A stretch of DNA of 64,000 nt from Bradyrhizobium algeriense (GCF_003062295.1 NZ_PYCN01000005.1:1-64000), one strand, 5' to 3'; positions 1-8,318 are shown, counted from the stretch's first letter. Notes: a model not told the origin generated them from the letters alone. Translations and numbers: made by a program.

Positions 1-44
1 AGCGTGCTTTGCCCACGATCCAGCCCCTCAACGAAGCGCTTCAT
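1..44 (-). CDS. IS1182-family-like transposase, 5' end only (cut by window edge)
   Basis: Reading the minus strand from position 44, an ATG preceded by a GGGGGAA Shine-Dalgarno-like stretch encodes MKRFVEGLDRGQSTL before the window ends. This matches from memory the N-terminus of IS1182-family DDE transposases (M-x-R-F-V-x-G-x-D-R-x-Q). Only about 14 codons are visible, so whether the element is intact cannot be judged. Its terminal inverted repeat should lie between about 45 and 120 but could not be delimited; two GAGAATCA motifs near 69 and 83 are the only local repeats noticed. Confidence 0.5.
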   Translation of the reverse strand, partial: MKRFVEGLDRGQST

Positions 45-226
45 CCGATTCCCCCGCAAATCGCGTGAGAATCATACTCCGAGAATCACTTCAATCCGCG
101 CGTTTTCACACAGCCAGGGTCATTCGCGACGGTGTCGGGCTGCCAGCGAGCCCGGCCATGTCCGTTATGCCGCCAGCGGGTATCGACATGGTTGAGCTCC
201 GAAGATTGCGCGATGCGAGGGAGACG

Positions 227-404
227 CGTCATTGCAAGCGCCGCGGAGCAACCACCTCTCCTTCTGGGGAAGCATGGATTGCTTCCCCCTTCGCTCTTTG
301 AGCTTCGGTGGACAAGTCGTCGCTGAGCCTGTCATCGGGCGCGCGTTCGCGCGACCCGGTGGCTCCCTTGCGCAAACGCTTCGCGTTTGTCGCAGGCAAT
401 GACG
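227..404. repeat. Degenerate palindromic intergenic repeat (CGTCATTG family)
   Basis: The 45-414 gap holds no convincing gene. It contains an element bounded by CGTCATTG and its reverse complement CAATGACG, with internal 'GGATTGCTTC' and 'GAGCCTGTCATC' blocks shared with the copy at 50446-50567. A CAAACGC-TTC-GCGTTTG hairpin sits at 373-389. It lies just past the nasC stop and could also act as a 3' hairpin for that operon. Confidence 0.6.
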
Positions 405-414
405 GCGGATAATT

Positions 415-3120
415 CTAATTCGCCGTCGCCAGCTTCCGCTGCTCGGCATCGCTCGGCCCCGCCTGCGCGATCAGCCGCTTCAACTCGGGAATGCAGGAGC
501 CGCAATTTGTGCCTGCTTTCAGCTTCGCACCGATGTCCGCCGCCGAACGCGCGCCGCCCGCGATGGTATCGCAGATGGTGTTGCGGCCGACGCCAAAGCA
601 GGCGCAGACGATCGGGCCGGCATTGGCGAGGCCATCCATCGATTTGCCCGACAGCAGCATGCGGCGCTGGTCGGCACTGAGCGTATCAGCGGCAAACAAA
701 CCCTTCACCACATTCCAGTCGCCGGCGTCCCGCGCGGGCCCGATGAACAGGCAGGTCTCGATGCGGTCGCCGCTAAAGCACGCCGCGCGATAGACGCCGC
801 CGCCGAAATCCTTGTATTCGGCGAGATCGTCCGTCGTGAATGATTTCAGCCAGGATTGCCAACCCGCCAGATCGGCATTGTCGGCAAACAGGTAGCCGTG
901 ACCGCCGTTGACGGCGACGCGGGCGCTCCAGGCGTGCTCCGGCAAAGCCAGCGGCTTGCGCGACAATGCAAAGCCGCGGAAGACATATTCGTAAGGCGTA
1001 ATCGATGCCGGCGTCGCCTTGTTCTCGGGCTGGCCGGAGAACGGATCGGTGATGGGCGCCACCAGCGAACCGACACGCGCGCCGGTCGCGTTGGCCTCGC
1101 TCCAGTGGATCGGCGCGAACAGCATGCCACGTTGCTGGCGTTCACTAACGATGACGCGAAGCGTGCACTGCCCGTAATCGGTGGTAACCCGCGCGAAGTC
1201 GCCGTCGGCGAGCCCGTGCCTGGCGGCATCGTCGGGGTGAACCTCTACGAAGGGCTCCGGCAAATGCTGGCCGAGCCGGGGGCTTTCGCCGGTCCGGGTC
1301 ATGGTGTGCCACTGGTCACGGATGCGGCCGGTGTTCAGCCGCAGCGGCCGTGCCGCCGTGGTCTCGGTCCGCAACGCGGGAATTTCCGGTGCGACAAAGC
1401 GGGCCTTGAAATCGTTGGCGAAGAATCCACCCTCGGCGAAGAAGCGCGCCTGCGGCTCGTTGCCTTGCCGGACCGGCCATTGCACCGGCGCCATGGCGTC
1501 GAAATCGCTGTCCGACAGCGATTGCAGCGCGCCGATATCGAAATCGCGCGCGCCCTCGTTCTCGAAGGCCGAGAGCGCGGCGTGCTCGCGAAAGATATCC
1601 GCCGCCGAATGGAAGTCGAAGCCGGCGCCGAAGCCGAGGCGTCTGGCCACTTCGCCCATGATCCACCAATCGGGCTTGGCTTCACCGGGTGAGGAAAGGA
1701 ACGCCCGCTGCCGCGAGATGCAACGTTCCGAATTGGTCACGGTGCCGGATTTCTCGCCCCAGGCCTGCGCCGGCAGCAGCACATGCGCGCCCACGTCGAC
1801 CGTGTCGTTGGAAATCACGTTCTCGGAAACCACGAACAGTTCGAGCTTCTTCAGCGCCTCGCGAACGCCGTCGGCGTTCGGCAGCGATACCGCCGGATTG
1901 GTACCCATCACCCACAACGCCTTGATCTCGCCGCGCGCGACGGCCTCGAACATCTGGACCGCCTTCAGCCCCTCATGGGTGGCGATGCGCGGCGCCTTCC
2001 AGAACCGGCGCACGCGATCGATATCCGGCGGCGTAAATCCCATATGGGCGGCGAGCTGGTTGGCTAACCCGCCGACCTCGCGGCCGCCCATCGCATTGGG
2101 CTGCCCGGTCAGCGAGAACGGTGACGCGCCCGGCTTGCCGATCCGCCCGGCCGCGAGGTGGCAGTTGACGATGGCGTTGACCTTGTCGGTGCCCTGCGCC
2201 GACTGGTTCACGCCCTGCGAATACATCGTGACGACACGCTCGGTGCCCGCAAACATCTGGAAGAATGCCGCGACGTCCTGCTCGGAGAGGCCGGTCGCCA
2301 GCGCGGTGGCACTGAGGCTGCCGGCCATGCTGCGCGCCCGGGCGATCGCGTCGTCGAAGCCAGAAGTGTAGCGCTCGATGTAATCCCGATCGAGCGCACC
2401 GTTGTCGGCGAGGTAAACGAGCAGCCCGCTGAACAGCGCGGTATCGGTGCCCGGCTTCAACCCCAGGAACAAATCGTCGTCGCCGACGGTATCGGTCCGG
2501 CGCGGATCGATCACGATCATCCGCGCGCCGCGCTGCTGCTTGTTGACGAGCATGCGCTGGTACAGCACCGGATGACACCAGGCCGCGTTCGAGCCGACCA
2601 GCACCAAGAGGTCCGCCTCGTCGAGATCTTCATAGCAGCCCGGCACCGTGTCGGCGCCAAAGGCGCGGCGGTGGCCCGCAACCGAAGAGGCCATGCAGAG
2701 CCGCGAATTGGTGTCGACATTGGCGCTGCCGATGAAGCCCTTCATCAGCTTGTTGGCGACGTAGTAGTCCTCGGTCAGCAACTGACCGGAGAGATAGAAC
2801 GCAACCGCACCGGGGCCGTCGCGCGCGATGATGTGCTGGAATCTGTGGGCGACATGGTCGAGCGCGTCGCTCCAGGCCACCCGCTCCATGATCCCCTTTC
2901 CGCAGCGGATCATCGGATAGAGCAGCCGGTTGGTCAGGCCGAGCGTCTCGCCGAGCGCCGACCCCTTCGAGCACAGCCGGCCGAAATTGGCGGGATGCGC
3001 GGGATCGCCCGATATCGCCGCCCCGCCCCGCCCGTCCGGCGTCGCCAGAATGCCGCAGCCGACGCCACAATAGGCGCAGGTGGTGCTGATGGTGCGTAGA
3101 TCGGGATCGATGGCGGTCAT
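415..3120 (-). CDS. nasC: Assimilatory nitrate reductase catalytic subunit with C-terminal BFD-type [2Fe-2S] domain
   Basis: Cytoplasmic molybdoenzyme reducing nitrate to nitrite (901 aa). The N-terminus carries the [4Fe-4S] cysteines C15, C18, C22 and C50 of the NasA/NarB class, followed by the bis-MGD oxidoreductase and molybdopterin-dinucleotide-binding domains. The last ~65 residues form a BFD-like [2Fe-2S] module (C839, C841, C873, C876), typical of NasA-type enzymes that take electrons from a flavoprotein. The stop of the upstream FAD reductase lies 13 bases before this ATG, so the two are co-transcribed. No nitrite reductase gene is in the window. The symbol follows Bradyrhizobium usage; nasA would be the Klebsiella name. 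Confidence 0.93.
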   Translation of the reverse strand: MTAIDPDLRTISTTCAYCGVGCGILATPDGRGGAAISGDPAHPANFGRLCSKGSALGETLGLTNRLLYPMIRCGKGIMERVAWSDALDHVAHRFQHIIARDGPGAVAFYLSGQLLTEDYYVANKLMKGFIGSANVDTNSRLCMASSVAGHRRAFGADTVPGCYEDLDEADLLVLVGSNAAWCHPVLYQRMLVNKQQRGARMIVIDPRRTDTVGDDDLFLGLKPGTDTALFSGLLVYLADNGALDRDYIERYTSGFDDAIARARSMAGSLSATALATGLSEQDVAAFFQMFAGTERVVTMYSQGVNQSAQGTDKVNAIVNCHLAAGRIGKPGASPFSLTGQPNAMGGREVGGLANQLAAHMGFTPPDIDRVRRFWKAPRIATHEGLKAVQMFEAVARGEIKALWVMGTNPAVSLPNADGVREALKKLELFVVSENVISNDTVDVGAHVLLPAQAWGEKSGTVTNSERCISRQRAFLSSPGEAKPDWWIMGEVARRLGFGAGFDFHSAADIFREHAALSAFENEGARDFDIGALQSLSDSDFDAMAPVQWPVRQGNEPQARFFAEGGFFANDFKARFVAPEIPALRTETTAARPLRLNTGRIRDQWHTMTRTGESPRLGQHLPEPFVEVHPDDAARHGLADGDFARVTTDYGQCTLRVIVSERQQRGMLFAPIHWSEANATGARVGSLVAPITDPFSGQPENKATPASITPYEYVFRGFALSRKPLALPEHAWSARVAVNGGHGYLFADNADLAGWQSWLKSFTTDDLAEYKDFGGGVYRAACFSGDRIETCLFIGPARDAGDWNVVKGLFAADTLSADQRRMLLSGKSMDGLANAGPIVCACFGVGRNTICDTIAGGARSAADIGAKLKAGTNCGSCIPELKRLIAQAGPSDAEQRKLATAN

Positions 3121-3133
3121 GGCGGCAACCGGA

Positions 3134-4351
3134 TTATGCAGCTTCCGAACGGATCGCGAGCGAGCGGCCGAACATCATATCGGCGCGAATTCTTTGCGTC
3201 GGCTGCCGCGTGCGGATCAGTTCGAGATACCAGAGCGCGTCGCCGACATCGCCGATCAGGACCGCACCGGTCAATCGCCCGCCGGCGATCACGAGCTTCT
3301 TGTAGGTGCCATGATTGATATCGGAGAGCACGATGGCCTCGCTGCCGTCGCCGCCGATGAAATCGCCGGCGGAGAACACACTGACCCCGGAGACTTTCAA
3401 ATTGGTCGCAACGATGCTGCCGGCATAGGAAGCCTCACGGCCCGCGAGATGCCACGCCAACGCACGCGCCTGCTCATAGGCCGGCTCGACCAATCCGTAG
3501 CAGATGCCACGATGCTCGGCACATTCGCCGATCGCAAATACATCGCCCGCGCCGGTCTGCAAATGGTCGTCGACCACGATGCCGCGATTGACGGCAATGC
3601 CGGCTTCCTTTGCCAGGGCGATATTCGGCCGGATGCCTGCTGCAAAGATCACGGCGTCGGCCGGAATCAGGCGGCCGTCCACCAGTTCGACCCCTTCGAC
3701 GCGCGTCACGCCATGGATGCGCGCGGTGTTGGCGTTGAGGAGGATTTCGATCCCCTTGGGCTCGACGAGGGATTTCAAAAGTTCGGCCGCGGGCGCGTCC
3801 AGCTGGCGCTCCATCAGGCGGTCCATCAGATGCACCAGCGTCACCGGCGCGCCGGCCTTGGCGAGACCATAAGCCGCTTCGAGGCCCAGCAATCCGCCGC
3901 CGACCACCACCACGCGCTTCTTCTGCGCAGCCAGCGCCAGCAACAAATCGACGTCGCGGCTATCGCGGAACGTATGCACGCCGGCGAGGTCGGCGCCCGG
4001 CACGTTGAGCCGCAGCGGCGACGAGCCCGTGGTCAGCACCAGTTTCGAAAACGGAACGCTCTCGTCATTCTCGATCTTCAGTTCACGGCGGTCGACATCG
4101 ATCTCGGTGGCCGTGCAGCCGTATTTCAGGGTGACGCCGCGGTCGCGCCACCAGGAGGCCGGCCGCAGCTCGATGTCCTGCGAGGTGGTCTCGCCGGCCA
4201 GCACCGACGACAACAGCACGCGATTATAGGCGAGCCGCGGCTCGTCGCCGATCACGGCGATGGCGTAGCGGCCCAAGGCCACCTTGGCCAATTCGTCGAC
4301 GAGGCGGGCAGCGGCCATGCCGTTACCGACGATGACAAGCGGTTCGCTCAT
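3134..4351 (-). CDS. flp: FAD-dependent NAD(P)H oxidoreductase of the nitrate assimilation operon
   Basis: 405-aa pyridine nucleotide-disulfide-type flavoprotein resembling the reductase part of NirB and NADH-rubredoxin reductases. The N-terminal FAD dinucleotide fold (VIVGNGMAAARLVDEL) and the central NAD fold (VVVGGGLLGLEAAYGL) are clear; the 'DVFAIGECAEHRG' segment is the second FAD-binding motif. It lacks the iron-sulfur and sirohaem domains of full NirB. A GAGG sits 7 bases before the ATG. It lies between the haemoglobin and nasC genes, the order described for the Bradyrhizobium bjgb-flp-nasC operon, where Flp is the proposed electron donor to nitrate reductase and to the haemoglobin. 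Confidence 0.88.
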   Translation of the reverse strand: MSEPLVIVGNGMAAARLVDELAKVALGRYAIAVIGDEPRLAYNRVLLSSVLAGETTSQDIELRPASWWRDRGVTLKYGCTATEIDVDRRELKIENDESVPFSKLVLTTGSSPLRLNVPGADLAGVHTFRDSRDVDLLLALAAQKKRVVVVGGGLLGLEAAYGLAKAGAPVTLVHLMDRLMERQLDAPAAELLKSLVEPKGIEILLNANTARIHGVTRVEGVELVDGRLIPADAVIFAAGIRPNIALAKEAGIAVNRGIVVDDHLQTGAGDVFAIGECAEHRGICYGLVEPAYEQARALAWHLAGREASYAGSIVATNLKVSGVSVFSAGDFIGGDGSEAIVLSDINHGTYKKLVIAGGRLTGAVLIGDVGDALWYLELIRTRQPTQRIRADMMFGRSLAIRSEAA

Positions 4352-4360
4352 GGTGCATCC

Positions 4361-4786
4361 TCATTCGGCGGCTTGGGCACCGCCGTAGGCTTCGGAGATC
4401 ATGTAACCGGACAGCGTGCCGTAGGCCGCGGTCCAGGCGTCGGCGACTTCGGACGTCCAGGCCTCGCCGAGCCCTTTTTCCAGCGTCCACAACAGCGCGC
4501 CGCCAACGACGGGATAGTGCTCCGGCTTGGCGCCATAGCTGACGTGACGCTTTGCCAACGCGCTGGCGGCCGGTAACACCGATTCAAGATTGCTCAACCC
4601 GTTCACCACCACCGCCAGCGTCGTCATCAGCTTCTTGCGCTGCTCTTTCATGTCGGTGGGAAACATCGCCTTCACCGTTGGCGCGACTTCGAACAGACGA
4701 TCGTAGAATATGACGGCCGCCTGCTCCGAAATCGGAGCGACTTTGGCGAAGCTCTCCTGAACCAGGTTGATTTGTATTGGATTCAC
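4361..4786 (-). CDS. bjgb: Single-domain bacterial haemoglobin (Bjgb-like)
   Basis: 141-aa globin without a reductase domain, related to Vitreoscilla haemoglobin and the globin part of flavohaemoglobins. Visible haem-pocket residues are Tyr28 (B10), Phe42 (CD1) and the probable proximal His81 (F8) in KRHVSYGA. The start is set at GTG 4786 because AGGAG lies 7 bases upstream and conserved sequence begins there; the frame stays open to a TTG at 4816. In Bradyrhizobium this globin is implicated in nitric oxide detoxification during nitrate assimilation (established for the family). It is followed 9 bases later by flp, which probably reduces it. Confidence 0.9.
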   Translation of the reverse strand: MNPIQINLVQESFAKVAPISEQAAVIFYDRLFEVAPTVKAMFPTDMKEQRKKLMTTLAVVVNGLSNLESVLPAASALAKRHVSYGAKPEHYPVVGGALLWTLEKGLGEAWTSEVADAWTAAYGTLSGYMISEAYGGAQAAE

Positions 4787-4870
4787 CAAAACTCTCCTCG
4801 CGTGTTTTAAGGGCAATCCAGTTGGTCGTGCGGCGAGAACATTAGTTCACCGCCAACGCGAATAACGCAG

Positions 4871-5665
4871 CTACGCCGCCTCGACGAAGCGATGCCGCTC
4901 GTAGAGGAATTCGAGCACGCGCTGCCGGCACTTGAGGTAGCCGGGGTTGGTCGCGAGTTCGAGCCGCTTGCGCGGGCGCGCCAGCGGCACTTCCAGCACT
5001 TCGCCGATCCGTGCGCTCGGACCGTTGGTCATCATCACGATGCGGTCCGACAGCAGTACGGCCTCGTCGACGTCATGGGTGATCATCAGGATGGTGTTGC
5101 CGAGCTTCTGGTGCAGCGCCATCACCGAATCCTGCAGATGCGCACGGGTCAGCGCGTCGAGCGCGCCAAAGGGCTCATCGAGCAAAAGCACCTTCGGCTC
5201 CATCGCAAGCGCGCGGGCGATGCCGACGCGCTGCTTCATGCCGCCGGACACTTCGGACGGACGCTTGTCCTTGGCGTGGGCCATCTGCACCAGATTGAGA
5301 TTGTGCATCACCCAGGCGTCGCGCTCGGCGCGGGTCTTGGTCGAGGCGAACACCTTGTCGACGCCGAGCCGGACGTTCTCATAGACCGTCAGCCAGGGCA
5401 GCAGGCTGTGGTTCTGGAACACCACCGCGCGGTCCGGCCCCGGCGAATTGACCTCGCGGTTCTCCAGCAGCACGCAGCCCTGGGTGGTGTCGGTGAGGCC
5501 GGCGACGATGTTGAGCAGCGTGGACTTGCCGCAGCCGGAATGGCCGATGATCGAGACGTATTCGCCCTTCTCGATCGTCAGGTTGATGTCCTTCAGCACC
5601 TCGGTGGTGGCGTTGCCGCGGGTGAAGGTCTTGTCGATGTGGTCGAGCTTCAGATAGGCCTGCAT
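4871..5665 (-). CDS. nrtC: Nitrate ABC transporter ATP-binding protein (NrtD/NrtC-like)
   Basis: 264-aa cytoplasmic ATPase of the nitrate/sulfonate/taurine importer class. It has Walker A GHSGCGKST, the Q-loop at VVFQNHSLLPW, signature SGGMKQRVG, Walker [13 protein letters not shown] and the switch His in ITHDVDEA. It is single-domain, lacking the NrtA-like C-terminal regulatory domain of cyanobacterial NrtC. GAAGGAAA precedes the ATG. It is third in the nrtA-nrtB-ATPase order. About 85 bases separate it from the haemoglobin gene, with no terminator seen, so read-through to nasC is likely. No narK permease gene lies in that gap. Confidence 0.9.
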   Translation of the reverse strand: MQAYLKLDHIDKTFTRGNATTEVLKDINLTIEKGEYVSIIGHSGCGKSTLLNIVAGLTDTTQGCVLLENREVNSPGPDRAVVFQNHSLLPWLTVYENVRLGVDKVFASTKTRAERDAWVMHNLNLVQMAHAKDKRPSEVSGGMKQRVGIARALAMEPKVLLLDEPFGALDALTRAHLQDSVMALHQKLGNTILMITHDVDEAVLLSDRIVMMTNGPSARIGEVLEVPLARPRKRLELATNPGYLKCRQRVLEFLYERHRFVEAA

Positions 5666-5677
5666 GATATGTTTCCT

Positions 5678-6595
5678 TCAGCTCAGTGCGGTGCCGCGGG
5701 TCACGATCTTCGCCATTCCCGCAATCAGGCGGTCGAGCACGAAGCCGATGATGCCGACATAGAACAGCGCCAGGATGATCTCGCTGATATGTGAGGAGTT
5801 CCAGGCGTCCCAGATGAAGAAGCCGATGCCGACGCCGCCGATCAGCATTTCCGCCGCGACGATGGCAAGCCAGGACAGGCCGATGCCGATGCGAAGACCC
5901 GTGAAGATGTAGGGCGCCGCCGCCGGGATCATGATCTTGGAGAAGAACTCCAGCGGGTTGAGCTGCACCACCGCTGCGACGTTGCGATAATCCTGCGGGA
6001 TGTTGCGGATGCCGACCGCGGTGTTGATGATGATCGGCCACACCGAGGTGATGAAGATGACGAAGATCGCCGAGGGCTGGCCGTCGCGGAACGCGGCGAG
6101 CGACAGCGGCAACCATGCCAGCGGCGGAATGGTGCGTAGCACCTGGAACAGCGGATCGAGCCCGCGCATCGCCCACACCGACTGTCCGACCAGCGTACCG
6201 AGCGCGATGCCGACGATGGCGGCAATCGAGTAACCATACGCGACGCGCTGAAGCGAGGCGGACAGGTGCCAGAACAGGCCCTTGTCGATGCCGCCATTAT
6301 CGAAGAACGGATCGAGGATCAGCTCCTTGGTGTCCTTGAAGACTTTCGATGGCGGCGGGAGCGTCGATCCGGTGCGGCGGCAGACCAGCTCCCAGAACAG
6401 CATCAGCAGCGCAATCACGACCAGCGGCGGCACGACGCGCACCGCGGCCTCTTTCGCCATCTTGATGTATTTCTCGGCACGGGGCGCCTGCTTCGGCGTC
6501 ATCGTAACCACTGGCGCCGCCGTGTTCGGCGAGGTGCTCGAGGTGGTCGGAATGGCCACCGCGGCGGCTTCGGCTTTGATCGCGGGCATCGACAT
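5678..6595 (-). CDS. nrtB: Nitrate ABC transporter permease
   Basis: 305-aa inner-membrane permease with about six hydrophobic segments and the ABC-contact EAA-like loop (RNVAAVVQLNPLEFFSKIMIPAAAPYIFTG region, split by the helix). It belongs to the NrtB/SsuC/TauC family. The reading frame is open back to 6673, overlapping nrtA, but the ATG at 6595 follows GGAG and lies downstream of an intercistronic hairpin, so it is preferred. The stop is 12 bases before the ATPase gene. Confidence 0.88.
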   Translation of the reverse strand: MSMPAIKAEAAAVAIPTTSSTSPNTAAPVVTMTPKQAPRAEKYIKMAKEAAVRVVPPLVVIALLMLFWELVCRRTGSTLPPPSKVFKDTKELILDPFFDNGGIDKGLFWHLSASLQRVAYGYSIAAIVGIALGTLVGQSVWAMRGLDPLFQVLRTIPPLAWLPLSLAAFRDGQPSAIFVIFITSVWPIIINTAVGIRNIPQDYRNVAAVVQLNPLEFFSKIMIPAAAPYIFTGLRIGIGLSWLAIVAAEMLIGGVGIGFFIWDAWNSSHISEIILALFYVGIIGFVLDRLIAGMAKIVTRGTALS

Positions 6596-6624
6596 TGAAA
6601 TTGTATCTCCGTGTTTCAATGAGC

Positions 6625-6651
6625 GGGCCGCCCGCATCCAGCGCGCGGCCC
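6625..6651 (-). other. Intercistronic hairpin between nrtA and nrtB
   Basis: GGGCCGC and GCGGCCC form a 7-bp stem around a 13-base loop in the 64-base nrtA-nrtB spacer, with no following U-tract. Such hairpins after binding-protein genes usually stabilise the upstream mRNA or attenuate read-through (inference). Confidence 0.55.
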
Positions 6652-6659
6652 GGGCTTGA

Positions 6660-7988
6660 TCAGACATCAACACGCTTGATCGACAGCGACTTCAGATACG
6701 CAGACGGATTTTCCGGATCGAACACCTTGCCGTCGAAGAAGGTCTCCTTGCCGCGCGAGGTCGAAGTCGGAATGTCGGCCGCGGCAACGCCCATTGTCTT
6801 GGCGGCCTCTTTCCAGAGATCCTCACGGTTGACCTTGGCGATCAGCGCCTTGCTGTCGAAGCCCGCTTCGTATTTGCCCCAGCGGATGTCTTCCGTCATG
6901 AACCAGAGATCGTGGCTCGGGAACGGATAGGAGGCAAAGTCACGCCAGTACTTCATGATGTGGGGCGAGTTCTCGACGACCTTGCCGGGAATTCCATAGT
7001 TGAACTTACCCTTGGCGCGATCGGCGATGTCTTCGACCGGGCAGTTGATCCACTGCCGCTTGCCCATGATGGTGGCGAGCTCGTCCTTGTTCTCCATCTT
7101 GTCGGCCCACTGCTGCGCCTCCATGACCGCCATCAAGATCGCCTTGGCGGCTTTCGGATTCTTGTCGACCCACGCCGCGCGCATTCCCAGCGATTTTTCC
7201 GGGTGCTTGCTCCAGATCTCGCCGGTATTGATCGCGGTATAGCCGATGCCCTGATGGACCAATTGTCCCGGCCACGGCTCGCCGACACAGAAAGCATCCA
7301 TGGTGCCGACCTTCATGTTGGCGACCATTTGCGGCGGCGGCACCGTGATGGTCTCGACATCCTTGTCGGGGTCGATGCCGCCGGCGGCGAGCCAGTAACG
7401 AATCCAGAGATCGTGCGTGCCGCCCGGGAAGGTCATCGCAACCTTGGCCGACTTGCCGGCAGCCTTCTTCTTCTCGAACACGGCCTTGAGGGGCGACGCG
7501 TCAACGCCAACCTTGAGATCGGCATATTCCTTGGCGACCGAGATGCACTGCGCATCAAGATTGAGCCGCGCCAAGATGTACATCGGCGTCGGCTGATTGT
7601 TCTGCGTCACCTTGCCGGCCGAGATCAGATACGGCATGGGCGTCAGGATGTGCGCGCCATCGATGCCGTTGCCTTCGCTGCCGAGCACGAGGTTGTCGCG
7701 GGTGGTGCCCCAAGAGGCCTGCTTGGCGACTTCGACGTCGGGCATGCCGTATTTGGCGAACAGCCCCTTGTCCTTGGCGACGAACAGCGGGCCGGCATCG
7801 CTCAACGCGATGAACCCGAGCGTCGCCTTGGTGACTTCCGGACCCGCACCTTGCGCGAACGCGCCGGCGGGGAAATTCAGCCTGGCGGCGGCGAGCAGGG
7901 CCGCCGTACCGCCGGCCGCCTTCAGGAGCTGGCGGCGGCTGAGACCACGGCGTGAGGTCGGATTGGTGGGTTTCGTCATGGGCATCAT
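6660..7988 (-). CDS. nrtA: Nitrate-binding protein of an ABC transporter, Tat-exported
   Basis: 442-aa CmpA/NrtA-family solute-binding protein. The N-terminus has a twin-arginine signal (S-R-R-Q-L-L-K) followed by an alanine-rich hydrophobic stretch and a likely cut near AFAQG. The body has NrtA-type segments such as GNGIDGAHILTPMPYL and VGEPWPGQLVHQGIGY. It should capture nitrate or nitrite in the periplasm. AAGGACA precedes the tandem ATG-ATG start. It is the first gene of the operon, 153 bases downstream of a sigma54-like promoter. Confidence 0.93.
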   Translation of the reverse strand: MMPMTKPTNPTSRRGLSRRQLLKAAGGTAALLAAARLNFPAGAFAQGAGPEVTKATLGFIALSDAGPLFVAKDKGLFAKYGMPDVEVAKQASWGTTRDNLVLGSEGNGIDGAHILTPMPYLISAGKVTQNNQPTPMYILARLNLDAQCISVAKEYADLKVGVDASPLKAVFEKKKAAGKSAKVAMTFPGGTHDLWIRYWLAAGGIDPDKDVETITVPPPQMVANMKVGTMDAFCVGEPWPGQLVHQGIGYTAINTGEIWSKHPEKSLGMRAAWVDKNPKAAKAILMAVMEAQQWADKMENKDELATIMGKRQWINCPVEDIADRAKGKFNYGIPGKVVENSPHIMKYWRDFASYPFPSHDLWFMTEDIRWGKYEAGFDSKALIAKVNREDLWKEAAKTMGVAAADIPTSTSRGKETFFDGKVFDPENPSAYLKSLSIKRVDV

Positions 7989-8058
7989 TGTCCTTTTGCG
8001 TCAGTGCGTGAACGGGGCCGTCCGATTGGGGTCACCGCGCTAGGCGCAGAAAGGCACG

Positions 8059-8077
8059 TTCCAGGGAGGCCCCGGAA
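8059..8077 (-). promoter_or_regulatory. Leader-RNA hairpin upstream of nrtA
   Basis: On the minus strand TTCCGGGG-CCT-CCCTGGAA gives an 8-bp stem (one G-U pair) with a 3-base loop inside the ~140-base leader between the predicted transcription start and nrtA. A weaker GCGGTGA/TCACGC pairing lies just downstream. In Bradyrhizobium and Azotobacter, nitrate-assimilation leaders are controlled by NasS-NasT antitermination. I did not identify a clear two-hairpin ANTAR motif with hexanucleotide loops, so a NasT target is only a possibility. Confidence 0.4.
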
Positions 8078-8140
8078 TGGTGGCGACACAATTCGGATGA
8101 GTGGTCTCGAGGGACGGCTTCAATGGCGTCGACACAAGCT

Positions 8141-8158
8141 ATTCAAGCTTCGTGCCAA
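8141..8158 (-). promoter_or_regulatory. sigma54-like (-24/-12) promoter of the nrtABC-bjgb-flp-nasC operon
   Basis: The minus strand reads TTGGCACGAAGCTTGAAT: the -24 box TGGCACG is perfect and the -12 box is TTGA instead of TTGC, with correct GG-to-GA spacing. The predicted start is near 8131. RpoN and NtrC control of nitrate assimilation in Bradyrhizobium is established knowledge and fits this site. No convincing NtrC dyad (GCAC-N-GTGC orientation) was found upstream. Confidence 0.65.
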
Positions 8159-8161
8159 GCC

Positions 8162-8189
8162 TTTTGCATCGCAAAAAACTTAGTTTTTT
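8162..8189. promoter_or_regulatory. Two overlapping A/T-rich palindromes immediately upstream of the -24 box
   Basis: TTTTGC-ATC-GCAAAA (8162-8176) and AAAAAAC-TTA-GTTTTTT (8173-8189) share four A residues. They end 4 bases from the -24 element. The position suits a bending-protein site (IHF-like) or a repressor that would block RNA polymerase-sigma54. No known consensus was matched. Confidence 0.4.
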
Positions 8190-8266
8190 CAATTAAGTAT
8201 GCGCCGGATGCGGCGGAATATCGCGCCATGTCCGGAACCGTTATTCGCATTCTAAATTTGCGATTC

Positions 8267-8299
8267 GCCCAATTCTTGTGCGCCGCACAAGAATTGGGC
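8267..8299. repeat. 33-bp perfect inverted repeat (16-bp arms, 1-base centre)
   Basis: Arms 8267-8282 and 8284-8299 are exact reverse complements, beginning GCCCAATTC and centred on GTGCG-C-CGCAC. It lies 20 bases past the stop of the dioxygenase gene and about 110 bases upstream of the sigma54-like promoter. No U-tract follows on either strand, so it is either a U-less transcription-end hairpin or a protein-binding site. Confidence 0.7.
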
Positions 8300-8318
8300 A
8301 GGCTGCATACTCGCTGCC

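Noticed and set aside
2158..3099. Long plus-strand frame opposite nasC
   Set aside because: Antisense shadow of a conserved gene; composition follows the codon positions of nasC.
8267..8282. NtrC-binding site within the 33-bp palindrome
   Set aside because: The GTGC/GCAC halves are in the opposite order to the GCAC...GTGC NtrC dyad.
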